This document shows positions 1 through 8,174 of a stretch of 64,000 nt of DNA, in pieces. A program made the position numbers and the translations under genes. How positions within the stretch are numbered: the stretch's first letter is position 1; every line of letters begins with the position of its first letter. The notes beneath the pieces were generated by a model. The model was not told where the DNA came from, ran no database searches, and worked only from the letters and a program-made list of their open reading frames with translations. The stretch is from the NCBI RefSeq assembly GCF_000819845.1, contig NZ_CDCG01000006.1, positions 1 through 64,000 on the forward strand. The letters are read 5' to 3'. The stretch comes from Aeromonas enteropelogenes (GTDB taxonomy: Bacteria; Pseudomonadota; Gammaproteobacteria; Enterobacterales; Aeromonadaceae).

Positions 1-407
<407 letters not shown>

Positions 408-485
408 CTAACGCTGAGTACGCGGTGGCAAGCTAACCACAGAACAGTTTATATGATGGATTTGAATCTGGTGGGGAAGAGAGGT

Positions 486-560
486 TGGTGCTGACAGGCA
501 GATTCGACTGCCGACCTCACCCGAGGGTGTAGCTCTTGGTATCGCCTGAGCCATATCAGC
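486..560 (-). pseudogene. Degenerate tRNA-Thr (anticodon loop lost)
   Basis: Read on the minus strand, this 75-nt stretch has the seven-pair acceptor stem (GCTGATA with TGTCAGC), an encoded CCA, the D stem GCTC/GAGC, the CACCC/GGGTG anticodon stem, the AGGTC variable region and a GGCAG/CTGCC T stem, all matching gammaproteobacterial tRNA-Thr(GGT). The seven-nucleotide anticodon loop is reduced to two bases, the T loop has lost one T, and the D loop is enlarged. It sits exactly where thrT lies in the E. coli tRNA-tufB operon. As written it cannot decode threonine codons. A relic, a processing spacer or a sequence error are all possible. Confidence 0.7.
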
Positions 561-564
561 ATCT

Positions 565-639
<75 letters not shown>

Positions 640-677
640 ATTTCTCTAACCCAAAGAACTCAAACCGCAGAGAAATA

Positions 678-762
678 TGGTGGAGGGAGAAGGATTCGAA
701 CCTTCGAAGGCAGAGCCGTCAGATTTACAGTCTGATCCCTTTGGCCGCTCGGGAACCCCTCC
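678..762 (-). tRNA. tRNA-Tyr(GTA)
   Basis: An 85-nt class II tRNA with a long variable arm and an encoded CCA. The acceptor arm is GGAGGGG/TCCCTCC, and the anticodon loop ACTGTAAAT carries GTA. It is the first gene of the operon that continues through tRNA-Gly to tufB. Confidence 0.97.
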
Positions 763-856
763 AAATACCAGATTGTCACAACGGTAATTCTGCTTGCACC
801 CGTTGTTTTTATCGCTTTTGCTCGGCAAATAGACGACAGACATCTAAGCGTCGCGC

Positions 857-885
857 ATTTTATTGTAAGGATTTGGGGGATGCAA
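857..885 (-). promoter_or_regulatory. Sigma-70 promoter of the tRNA-tufB operon
   Basis: On the minus strand a TTGCAT -35 box and a TAAAAT -10 box are separated by exactly 17 bases. They are followed by the GC-rich discriminator GCGCGAC typical of stringently controlled stable-RNA promoters. Transcription would begin near position 849, leaving a leader of about 87 nt before tRNA-Tyr. Confidence 0.7.
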
Positions 886-967
886 CCATTGAGCCCGGCA
901 AAAAGTGCTTTATTGCCGCCGAGTTTGCAAAAACATGGCGACAAATCGGGCAATCCCGCCAGGTCGC

Positions 968-996
968 TTGTCGCTCCCCCACCCTTGGTGTATGGT
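968..996 (+). promoter_or_regulatory. Possible coaA promoter
   Basis: TTGTCG and TATGGT are separated by 17 bases and lie about 30 nt upstream of the coaA start. The rest of the gap between tRNA-Tyr and coaA holds only the divergent tRNA operon promoter. The match is weak. Confidence 0.35.
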
Positions 997-1025
997 CGCC
1001 GTGCCCAAGAAACAGTGACGACACC

Positions 1026-1964
1026 ATGACGACAGAGCATAACCCCTATCTGCAATTCACCCGCGAACAATGGGCGTTATTGCGCGATTCGGTCCCCCTG
1101 ACCCTGACCGAGCACGATCTGCAAACCCTGCGCGGGATCAACGAGAAGGTGTCATTGCGGGAAGTCGAAGAGATCTATCTGCCGCTCTCCCGTCTGCTCA
1201 ATCTCTACGTCAAGGCCAAGCAGCGTCGCAGCCGGGTGCTGGAGCAGTTTCTCGGCCAGTCCCGCGGCAAGGGCACCTACATCATCAGCATCGCGGGCAG
1301 CGTGGCCGGTGGCAAGAGCACCACGGCGCGCATCCTGCAAGCGCTGCTGGAGCGCTGGCCGGAGCACCCGCGGGTAGAGCTGGTTACCACCGACGGCTTT
1401 CTCTATCCCAACAAGGTACTGGAGGAGCGCGGCCTGATGCGCCGCAAGGGATTCCCCGAGTCCTACGATATCCGTCATCTGGTGGAGTTTGTCGCCAACA
1501 TCCGCGCGGGACACGAAAAGGTGGAGGCCCCCGTCTATTCCCACCTTATCTACGACATCATTCCCGACGAGAAGAAGGTGGTGGAGCAGCCGGACATCCT
1601 GATCCTGGAAGGGCTCAATGTGCTGCAAAGCGGCATGGACTACCCGCAGGATCCGCACCGCGTGTTCGTGTCTGATTTCGTCGACTTTTCCATCTATGTG
1701 GATGCCGATGCCGAGTTGCTGCGCACCTGGTATATCGAGCGTTTCCTCAAGTTTCGCAGCGGCGCCTTCTCGGATCCGGACTCCTACTTCCACCACTATG
1801 CCAAGCTGGCGGAAAGTGAAGCGACCCGGATTGCCGGCAACATCTGGCAAGATATCAACTATCTGAATTTGCAAGAAAACATCCTGCCAACCCGGGAGCG
1901 AGCCAACCTGATCCTGACCAAGGGACAGGAGCATGCCATCGAACAAATCAAACTGCGCAAGTGA
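1026..1964 (+). CDS. coaA: Type I pantothenate kinase
   Basis: This 312-residue protein phosphorylates pantothenate, the first and regulated step of coenzyme A synthesis in the cytoplasm. The P-loop GSVAGGKST is near residue 92, and the family blocks TTDGFLYPN and RKGFPESYD follow. The E. coli enzyme is 316 residues long. The reading frame stays open far upstream through the tRNA genes, but the start [11 protein letters not shown] is chosen because it matches the family N-terminus and lies outside the tRNA region. It stands alone, divergent from the tRNA operon, and ends at a strong hairpin shared with birA. Confidence 0.96.
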   Translation: MTTEHNPYLQFTREQWALLRDSVPLTLTEHDLQTLRGINEKVSLREVEEIYLPLSRLLNLYVKAKQRRSRVLEQFLGQSRGKGTYIISIAGSVAGGKSTTARILQALLERWPEHPRVELVTTDGFLYPNKVLEERGLMRRKGFPESYDIRHLVEFVANIRAGHEKVEAPVYSHLIYDIIPDEKKVVEQPDILILEGLNVLQSGMDYPQDPHRVFVSDFVDFSIYVDADAELLRTWYIERFLKFRSGAFSDPDSYFHHYAKLAESEATRIAGNIWQDINYLNLQENILPTRERANLILTKGQEHAIEQIKLRK

Positions 1965-1984
1965 CACTTGAACAGACAACGGAT

Positions 1985-2019
1985 AAACGAAGAGGGGGCC
2001 AATGGCCCCCTCTTCGTTT
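1985..2019. terminator. Bidirectional terminator between coaA and birA
   Basis: A 16-pair near-perfect stem (AAACGAAGAGGGGGCC and its complement around AAT) lies between the convergent coaA and birA genes. A-rich and T-rich flanks are present on both sides. Confidence 0.85.
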
Positions 2020-2037
2020 ATAACTGCCACGGTACCC

Positions 2038-3003
2038 TCAGTCTCCCCGGCGCAGGGAGATTTCACCGCCCAGATAGAACTTGATGCCCTCCTCCGTCTC
2101 CAGACGCAGAGCTCCGCGATCGTCGATCCCCCTGGCGATGCCGCGGACCTCCTGATCGCCCATCAGCAGACGAACAGGGCGACCGGCAAAATGATCGAGC
2201 CGGTTCCACGCGTCGACGAAGCTCCCCAATCCGCTCTGTTCGAAGGTCTGCATGGCAGTTTGCAGGCGTTCTATCACCCGGGCAGCCAACTGGTTGCGAT
2301 CAACCAACTCGGGGTTGATGTGGCGCAGTTCGGCCCAGGCCTGATCAATCCTCTCCCCTTCCCGGGCCGGCATGGCCAGATTGAGCCCTACCCCGATCAC
2401 CAGATGGCAACTGGCACCGGCACTGCCGCTCATCTCCACCAGAATGCCCGCCAGCTTGCGCCCCTGATAGTAAAGATCGTTGGGCCACTTGAGCTCAACT
2501 CCCTGATAACCCAGGGATTCCAGTGCCTCCACCACGGCAACGCCCACTGCCAGGCTCAACCCCATGGCAGCTGCCATACCCTGCTCCAGCCGCCAGTACA
2601 TGCTCAAGATCAGCTGGCAACCAAACGGCGAAATCCACGGCTTGCCACGACGACCACGGCCGGCGGTCTGGCACTCGGCCAGGCAACACTCGCCGGCGCG
2701 GGCCTGGTTGACCCGCTCCAGCAGGAACTGGTTGGTGGAGTCGATGACCGGGAAGCAGTGGATTGGCGCCATCGGGGCCAAGGCTTGCAATTGGGCCTGA
2801 TCGTAGAGGGCCAGCGGCACCGCCAATCGATAGCCCTTGCCGGTCAGACTGAACAGATCCAGCCCCAACCCCTTGAGGGCAGCCATATGCTTGCTCACCG
2901 CCGCACGGCTGATGCCGAGTTGCTCACCCAGCTGTTCGCCGGAGTGGAACTGACCGTCGCTGAGCAGGGAAATCAGGGTCTGTCTGATGGGTGTCAATGT
3001 CAT
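2038..3003 (-). CDS. birA: Biotin--protein ligase and biotin operon repressor
   Basis: A 321-residue bifunctional BirA. Residues 1 to about 60 form a winged helix (SGEQLGEQLGISRAAVSKHMAALK), so it can act as the bio operon repressor. The ligase domain has the biotinyl-AMP loop GRGRRG near residue 117 and KWPNDL further on, and the C-terminal SH3-like domain is complete. Its ATG overlaps the murB stop as ATGA, as in many gammaproteobacteria, which implies translational coupling. Confidence 0.96.
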   Translation of the reverse strand: MTLTPIRQTLISLLSDGQFHSGEQLGEQLGISRAAVSKHMAALKGLGLDLFSLTGKGYRLAVPLALYDQAQLQALAPMAPIHCFPVIDSTNQFLLERVNQARAGECCLAECQTAGRGRRGKPWISPFGCQLILSMYWRLEQGMAAAMGLSLAVGVAVVEALESLGYQGVELKWPNDLYYQGRKLAGILVEMSGSAGASCHLVIGVGLNLAMPAREGERIDQAWAELRHINPELVDRNQLAARVIERLQTAMQTFEQSGLGSFVDAWNRLDHFAGRPVRLLMGDQEVRGIARGIDDRGALRLETEEGIKFYLGGEISLRRGD

Positions 3004-4037
3004 GCCAGCACCTCGTCAAGCCAGGTTTCCCCCTGCGCCCCCATGAAGCGCACCTCGTGCTCCAGCACTACGCCAAACTTCTGCTCCACGCTGTCACGCA
3101 CATGGGCCGCCAGGGCGATCAGCTCCATGGCGCTGGCGTCCCCCAGATTGACCAGCACCAGTGCCTGCTCCTGATGCACGGCGGCGCGACCGATGGCAAA
3201 GCCCTTGAGGCCACACTGATCGATGAGCCAGCCCGCGGCCAGCTTGGCCTCCCCCTCTCCGGCCGGATAGCTGGGCATCTGCGGATACTGCTGCTTGAGC
3301 CGTTGCGCCAGCTTGGCTGGCACCACGGGGTTTTTGAAGAAGCTACCCGCATTACCGAGCACAGCGGGGTCAGGCAACTTGGCCATCCGGGTTGCGCAGA
3401 CGGTATCGAAAATAGCCTGGGCCGTTGGGTATTCACCAAGGGCTGCCAACGGGCCGTAGCCCGCAACGGGTTGCCAGGCTTTGGGCAGACGCAGGCCAAC
3501 GGCGGTGATCAGGTGAGTATCCTGGTACTCATGCTTGAAGATGCTGTCGCGATAGCCGAAACGGCACTGATCCGCCGCGATCCGCTCCATCTCGCCGCTC
3601 TGCCAGTTGAACGCATCCACATAGTCGCAGAAGGTGGCCAGCTCGACGCCATAGGCCCCGATGTTTTGCACCGGTGCGGCGCCGACCGTACCCGGGATAA
3701 GCGCCAGGTTTTCCAGTCCATGCCACCCCTGCTGCAGGGCATGGCACACCAGCTGATGCCAATCCTCGCCCGCCGCCACATGGAGCAACCAGTGATCGCC
3801 GCCATCCTGCATCTCGATCCCTTTCAGACGGTTGAGGATCACCAGCCCGAGAAAATCGGTGGTAAACAGCACATTACTGCCGCCGCCCAGGGTCAGACGC
3901 GGCAAAGACCCGAGCTGAGGATCGGCGCGCAGGTTGCCCAGATCGGCGACCTGCTCCACCTCGGCCAGCCAGAGGCAATGAGCATCGAGGGCAAGGGTGT
4001 TGAGACTCAACAGGGAGGCGTTGGCATTCAGTTTCAT
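3000..4037 (-). CDS. murB: UDP-N-acetylenolpyruvoylglucosamine reductase
   Basis: A 345-residue FAD enzyme that reduces UDP-GlcNAc-enolpyruvate to UDP-MurNAc in cytoplasmic peptidoglycan precursor synthesis. The FAD-binding stretch LGGGSNVLF lies near residues 51 to 59. IPGTVGAAPVQNIGAYG and the catalytic serine segment GNAGSFFKNP follow, as in the type I (E. coli-like) family. The start MKLNANASL gives the usual length (E. coli 342); in-frame sequence continues upstream but runs antisense to ktrA. It overlaps birA by four bases. Confidence 0.96.
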   Translation of the reverse strand: MKLNANASLLSLNTLALDAHCLWLAEVEQVADLGNLRADPQLGSLPRLTLGGGSNVLFTTDFLGLVILNRLKGIEMQDGGDHWLLHVAAGEDWHQLVCHALQQGWHGLENLALIPGTVGAAPVQNIGAYGVELATFCDYVDAFNWQSGEMERIAADQCRFGYRDSIFKHEYQDTHLITAVGLRLPKAWQPVAGYGPLAALGEYPTAQAIFDTVCATRMAKLPDPAVLGNAGSFFKNPVVPAKLAQRLKQQYPQMPSYPAGEGEAKLAAGWLIDQCGLKGFAIGRAAVHQEQALVLVNLGDASAMELIALAAHVRDSVEQKFGVVLEHEVRFMGAQGETWLDEVLA

Positions 4038-4164
4038 CGGTCTGTCCCGGCTTGGTGCGAAGGCGCAGTCTACCTCAAGTTGGTCGATGACGAAAAACCT
4101 GGACTCTTTCCGGCCGAATAACAGTGGTTTAGAGTAGACAGATTCAACTGTTGAGGAACCACTC

Positions 4165-4818
4165 ATGAACAACCAGTTTGCCGTCATCGGCCTGGGCCTG
4201 TTTGGTAGCGCCCTGTGCGAAGAGCTGCAACGACAGGATGCCGAGGTACTGGCTATCGACATCGACGAGAGCAGAACCCGCCAGATCGCCACCCTGTGCA
4301 ACCATGTCATCGTTGCCGATGCCACCGACGAGGCCACAGTGGCCGAGCTGGGGCTGGCCAACTTCGACATCGTCTTCGTCGCCATCGGTGACAATCTGGA
4401 GACCAGCATCCTCACCACCCTAGTGCTCAAAGAAGCCGGCGTGAAGAAGGTGTGGGTCAAGGCACGCGACAAATTTCACGCCAAGATCCTGCAGAAGGTG
4501 GGGGCCGACAAGGTGATCAACCCTGAATGGGACATGGGTCGCCGGGTCGCCCAGAGCATGCTCGACAACCGCCTGTTCGACTATCTGGAACTGGGCCATG
4601 ACATGGTGCTGACCGAGTTCGTCATCGGCCTGCAGTTGAACGGCAAAGCCCTCAGCGACTTCCACCTGTTGCAACAGAGCGACTTCCAGCTGCTCGCCAT
4701 CAAGCGCGGCGAAACCCTGCACAACGTGCTGACCGGCAAGATGGAGCTGCAGCTGGGAGATATCCTGATCCTGGCTGGCAACAAACACGCCATCGATCAC
4801 TGGCTTGAAACCCTATGA
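4165..4818 (+). CDS. ktrA: Ktr potassium uptake system, NAD(H)-binding regulatory subunit
   Basis: A 217-residue cytoplasmic RCK protein. The N-terminal Rossmann motif GLGLFG (near residue 9) binds nucleotide, with the acidic strand end IDIDES and VADATDE following. A TrkA-C-type domain fills the last 70 residues. It gates the KtrB channel as an octameric ring in the Vibrio and Bacillus systems. The stop overlaps the ktrB start as ATGA, and TGAGGA lies eight bases upstream of its own ATG. Confidence 0.93.
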   Translation: MNNQFAVIGLGLFGSALCEELQRQDAEVLAIDIDESRTRQIATLCNHVIVADATDEATVAELGLANFDIVFVAIGDNLETSILTTLVLKEAGVKKVWVKARDKFHAKILQKVGADKVINPEWDMGRRVAQSMLDNRLFDYLELGHDMVLTEFVIGLQLNGKALSDFHLLQQSDFQLLAIKRGETLHNVLTGKMELQLGDILILAGNKHAIDHWLETL

Positions 4819-6170
4819 TCAACTGGCGCAGCAATTACACCTTCGCCCTGTATCAGAAGGATGAGTCCCGCTGGAGCGAAGCCCGGCTGATCCTCGGCAG
4901 CTTTCTGATCATCCTGCTGGTCGGCACCATCTTTCTGGTGCAGCCCTCCAGCCACAAGGGCGAAGTCACCTTCATCAACGCCCTGTTTACCGCTACCTCG
5001 GCCATCAGCGTAACCGGCCTCGGGGTCGTGGATACAGGTACCGCCTTTACCCTGCAAGGGCAGATCTTCCTGCTCATCCTGATGGAGATTGGCGGTCTGG
5101 GCCAGATGACCATGACCCTGTTGCTGATCGCCATGTTCAGCAAGCGGGTCGGCCTGCGCCAGCAGGTGCTGGCCAAGGAGGCGCTGGGCCAGGAGGGATC
5201 GGTCAACATAGTCCAGCTGGTCAAGCGCATCGTGCTGTTCGCCTTCATCGCCCAGCTGATCGGCACCGCCATCATGGCCATTCGCTGGGTGCCCGAGATG
5301 GGCTGGGTCCACGGCCTCTACGTCAGCTTCTTCCATGCGGTATCGGCCTTCAACAACGCCGGCTTCTCGTTGTTTGCCAACAATCTCATGGACTATAGAG
5401 ATGACCCTCTCATCAGCCTCACCATCGCCGGCCTGCTGATCCTGGGGGGGCTTGGCTTTACCGTCATCGTCGATCTGGTGCGCAACCGCCGCTGGCGCAG
5501 GCTCAAACTGCACAGCAAGCTGATGCTGGTGATGACGCCCGCCCTGCTGCTGATCGGTACCCTGATGTTCTGGCTGCTTGAGCACAACAACCCGGGCACT
5601 CTGGGTGAAGCCAGCCTGGGCAGCCAGTTGCTGGCAGCTTTCTTCCAGTCGGCCAGCGCCCGGACGGCGGGGTTCAACTCCATCGACATCGGCCAGATGG
5701 TGCCCGCCTCCCTGCTGTTCATGATGATGCTGATGTTCATCGGGGCCGGCGCCACCTCCACGGGGGGCGGTATCAAGGTCACCACCTTTGCGGTGGTTCT
5801 GCTCGCCACCAAGGCCTTCCTGACCAAGCGCCCCCACGTCACTGCCTTTGGCCGCACCCTGTCGCCCCAGATAGTGACCCGCTCGCTGGCCATCATCATG
5901 GTCAGCGTCATGGGGTTGATGCTGGCCATGTTCCTCTTGATGATCACCGAGGATCTGCCGTTCGACAAAATCATGTTCGAGACCATCTCGGCCTTTGCCA
6001 CCGTCGGCCTCTCCACCGGTATCACCAGCTCCCTGAGCGAACCGGGCAAACTCATCCTGGTACTGGTGATGATCTGTGGCCGTCTTGGCCCCCTCACCCT
6101 GGCCTTCATGCTGGCTCGCCCGGCCGAGACTCGCATCCGCTACCCGGAAGAGGGTGTCTACACGGGTTGA
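4815..6170 (+). CDS. ktrB: Ktr potassium uptake system, membrane subunit
   Basis: A 451-residue inner-membrane protein of the Trk/Ktr/HKT superfamily, carrying out Na+-dependent K+ uptake with KtrA. Four M1-P-M2 repeats are visible. Each has a selectivity-filter glycine in a segment such as TSAISVTGLG, SAFNNAGFS, SARTAGFNS or SAFATVGLST. The GAGATSTGGGIK stretch belongs to the third-repeat gating loop. It is translationally coupled to ktrA and followed by a terminator shared with the convergent araC-type gene. Confidence 0.94.
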   Translation: MINWRSNYTFALYQKDESRWSEARLILGSFLIILLVGTIFLVQPSSHKGEVTFINALFTATSAISVTGLGVVDTGTAFTLQGQIFLLILMEIGGLGQMTMTLLLIAMFSKRVGLRQQVLAKEALGQEGSVNIVQLVKRIVLFAFIAQLIGTAIMAIRWVPEMGWVHGLYVSFFHAVSAFNNAGFSLFANNLMDYRDDPLISLTIAGLLILGGLGFTVIVDLVRNRRWRRLKLHSKLMLVMTPALLLIGTLMFWLLEHNNPGTLGEASLGSQLLAAFFQSASARTAGFNSIDIGQMVPASLLFMMMLMFIGAGATSTGGGIKVTTFAVVLLATKAFLTKRPHVTAFGRTLSPQIVTRSLAIIMVSVMGLMLAMFLLMITEDLPFDKIMFETISAFATVGLSTGITSSLSEPGKLILVLVMICGRLGPLTLAFMLARPAETRIRYPEEGVYTG

Positions 6171-6181
6171 TCGATCATGAG

Positions 6182-6209
6182 AACGGGGCAGCCAGTGGCT
6201 GCCCTGTTT
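6182..6209. terminator. Terminator between ktrB and the AraC-type regulator gene
   Basis: An inverted repeat around AGT (CGGGGCAGCC and GGCTGCCCTG) lies in the 39-bp gap between the convergent genes. A short T-rich run follows on the plus strand. Confidence 0.7.
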
Positions 6210-7043
6210 CTATTCTGCCCGCTGCTGCTGTGCCTTGAGCCAGCGCCCCGGACTCATCCCCAGCTCCCGCTCGAACGCCCGACCGAAGGCGACACTGCCG
6301 CTGTACCCCGCCCCCAGCGCCACCTGCACCATGGATTCCCCCGCCAACAATTGCTGGCAGGCACGCGCCATGCGCCAACGGGTCAGATAACCGAGCGGCG
6401 CCTGACCAACCCGTTCCTGAAACCGTGCGGCAAAGCGGGCCCGCGACATGCCGGCCTCCCGCGCCAGCGTGGCCACGGTCCAGGGTTCATCTCCGCGCTG
6501 ATGCATCGCCGAGATCGCCCTCGCCAGCTGGGGATCGGAGAGGCCTGCCAGCATCCCCTGCTGGCACGCCCCCTGTTCGACCAGATGACGCAACAACAGG
6601 ATCAACAGTACCTCCAGCAGGCGGGAGAGTACCGGCTCCTGCCCATAGCGGGGGTGAAATGCCTCGTCAAACAACTGATCCAGCACCGGCGTCAGGACAG
6701 GCAGCGCTCGCAGTGGCAACACCAGCGAGTCCGGCAACGCCTGCTGCAGCGGCGATGCGCCCCCCTGCCCGAACGCCACGTTGGCACACACCAGATCGCA
6801 GCCCCCCAGCTTTCTGGGCTCAAGCCTGTGCCGGCGCCCCCGGGGAAACAGGATCAGAGTCGGCTCCTCAAGCAGCAGGCTGGCGCTCCCCTCTTCACAC
6901 AGCGTCAGGGCACCGCTGCGCAGCAGATGGAGATGTCCGCCGCCCGGGTAATCGTCGCTGGGGGAGTGCTGGCACAAGTTGCCGGCGAAGAAGAGCCTGG
7001 CTTCGGGGGTGGCATGGGCCAACAGGGTGGAGAGCGGATCCAT
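6210..7043 (-). CDS. AraC-family regulator, RclR-like
   Basis: A 277-residue transcription factor with an N-terminal cupin-type sensor domain (about 1-165) and two C-terminal AraC helix-turn-helix motifs (about 175-270, including AGMSRARFAARFQERVG). The start MDPLSTLL and the CDLVC pair at residues 82 and 86 resemble E. coli RclR, which senses reactive chlorine through cysteines. Cys24 lies near the position of RclR Cys21, and Cys49 is also present. It is divergent from a CxxC carboxymuconolactone-decarboxylase gene and a DUF417 gene, a layout like rclR-rclABC. The oxidant-sensor role is inference from cysteines and context. Confidence 0.8.
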   Translation of the reverse strand: MDPLSTLLAHATPEARLFFAGNLCQHSPSDDYPGGGHLHLLRSGALTLCEEGSASLLLEEPTLILFPRGRRHRLEPRKLGGCDLVCANVAFGQGGASPLQQALPDSLVLPLRALPVLTPVLDQLFDEAFHPRYGQEPVLSRLLEVLLILLLRHLVEQGACQQGMLAGLSDPQLARAISAMHQRGDEPWTVATLAREAGMSRARFAARFQERVGQAPLGYLTRWRMARACQQLLAGESMVQVALGAGYSGSVAFGRAFERELGMSPGRWLKAQQQRAE

Positions 7044-7146
7044 ATTTGAGACGAATAGTATCTATTTAAAGACAATTGGTGATAAACCGTATCACGAACG
7101 ACGGCACACTGTCTCCCGTACCTTCACCAACACACAGGAGTACATC

Positions 7147-7680
7147 ATGAGCCGTATCCAACCCGTATCCCAGCCGCAACCGGCTGCCGCCCCAACCCTG
7201 GCCACCCTGCAACGCACCCTGGGCATGGTGCCCAACCTCTACGCCACCCTGGCTCACTCGCCAGCCCTGCTCAACGGCTTCCTGGCTTTTGCCGATGCCC
7301 TCGGCAAGGGACGCCTCACCGCCCCCCAACGAGAGCTGCTGGCACTGGCCATCGGCCAGGCCAACGCCTGCCAATACTGCTTGTCTGCCCACACCCTGCT
7401 GGCGGGCAAGGCCGGATTCTCGGCCCAGGAGATCCGCGCAGCCCGTCTCGGCCAGGCGGCGGATCCCCTCGATCACGCCCTGCTGCAGCTGGCTACGGCG
7501 CTGGTCAGCCAGCGTGGTGTCATCAGTGACGAGCAGTTGGCGAGCGCCCGCGCCGCCGGTGTGGACGACGAGCTGCTGCTGGAGGTGCTCGGACAGGTGG
7601 TGGTCAATACCCTGACCAACTATGGCAACCATCTGGCGGCGACCGATATCGACTTCCCGCCCGTCACCCTGACCCCTTAA
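7147..7680 (+). CDS. Carboxymuconolactone decarboxylase/AhpD-family protein
   Basis: A 177-residue all-helical protein of the CMD/AhpD superfamily. The AhpD-like active-site block NACQYCLSAHTLLA holds the CxxC pair and the proton-relay histidine, which points to peroxidase or thiol-disulfide chemistry and not decarboxylation. A good ribosome site (CAGGAG) precedes the ATG. It lies 103 bp from the divergent RclR-like regulator and 13 bp before the DUF417 gene, so it is probably the first gene of an oxidant-induced operon. The physiological substrate is unknown. Confidence 0.85.
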   Translation: MSRIQPVSQPQPAAAPTLATLQRTLGMVPNLYATLAHSPALLNGFLAFADALGKGRLTAPQRELLALAIGQANACQYCLSAHTLLAGKAGFSAQEIRAARLGQAADPLDHALLQLATALVSQRGVISDEQLASARAAGVDDELLLEVLGQVVVNTLTNYGNHLAATDIDFPPVTLTP

Positions 7681-7693
7681 GCGAGGATCCCCC

Positions 7694-8134
7694 ATGCAGC
7701 AACATGACAAAGGCTTTCTGATCGCCCTGGCGGGCGTGGTACTGACCCTGCTCTGGATCGGCGTGTTCAAGTTCACCCCGACCGAGGCGGCCGCCATCAA
7801 GCCACTGGTAGCCAGCCACCCCTTGATGAGCTGGCTCTATGGCCCCCTGTCGGAACAGGGCGTATCGAACCTGATCGGGCTGGCCGAGATAGTGATCGCC
7901 GTCGGACTAGTCGTGGGTCTGTGGCAACCCCGCATCGGTTACTGGAGCAGCATGGGGGCTATCGTCACCTTCCTGGTTACCCTGAGCTTCCTGCTGACCC
8001 TGACAGGGGTCTGGAAGGTGGTCGACGGCGTGCCGGTCACCGAGTTCTTCATCTTCAAGGATCTGGTGTTCCTCGGGGTGGTTCTGCACTACCAGCAAAG
8101 GATCCGCGCCAGCTTGCCCGCCCGGGCAGCCTGA
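7694..8134 (+). CDS. DUF417 (YkgB/RclC-like) membrane protein
   Basis: A 146-residue inner-membrane protein with about four hydrophobic segments (near residues 8-25, 58-78, 86-106 and 118-133). The KFTPTEAAAIKPLVASHPLM loop is characteristic of the YkgB/DUF417 family, whose E. coli member RclC is induced by hypochlorous acid. It follows the CMD gene by 13 bp with GAGGA as ribosome site. No biochemical function is established for the family. Confidence 0.82.
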   Translation: MQQHDKGFLIALAGVVLTLLWIGVFKFTPTEAAAIKPLVASHPLMSWLYGPLSEQGVSNLIGLAEIVIAVGLVVGLWQPRIGYWSSMGAIVTFLVTLSFLLTLTGVWKVVDGVPVTEFFIFKDLVFLGVVLHYQQRIRASLPARAA

Positions 8135-8147
8135 CAACAATGCCTTT

Positions 8148-8173
8148 GGCGCCCAGGACGGGCGCCTTTTTTC
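8148..8173 (+). terminator. Rho-independent terminator after the DUF417 gene
   Basis: A GGCGCCC/GGGCGCC stem around AGGAC is followed directly by six T residues. Confidence 0.85.
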
Positions 8174-8174
8174 G

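Noticed and set aside
4038..4472. Upstream extension of murB
   Set aside because: It runs antisense through ktrA and would exceed the family length by about 145 residues.
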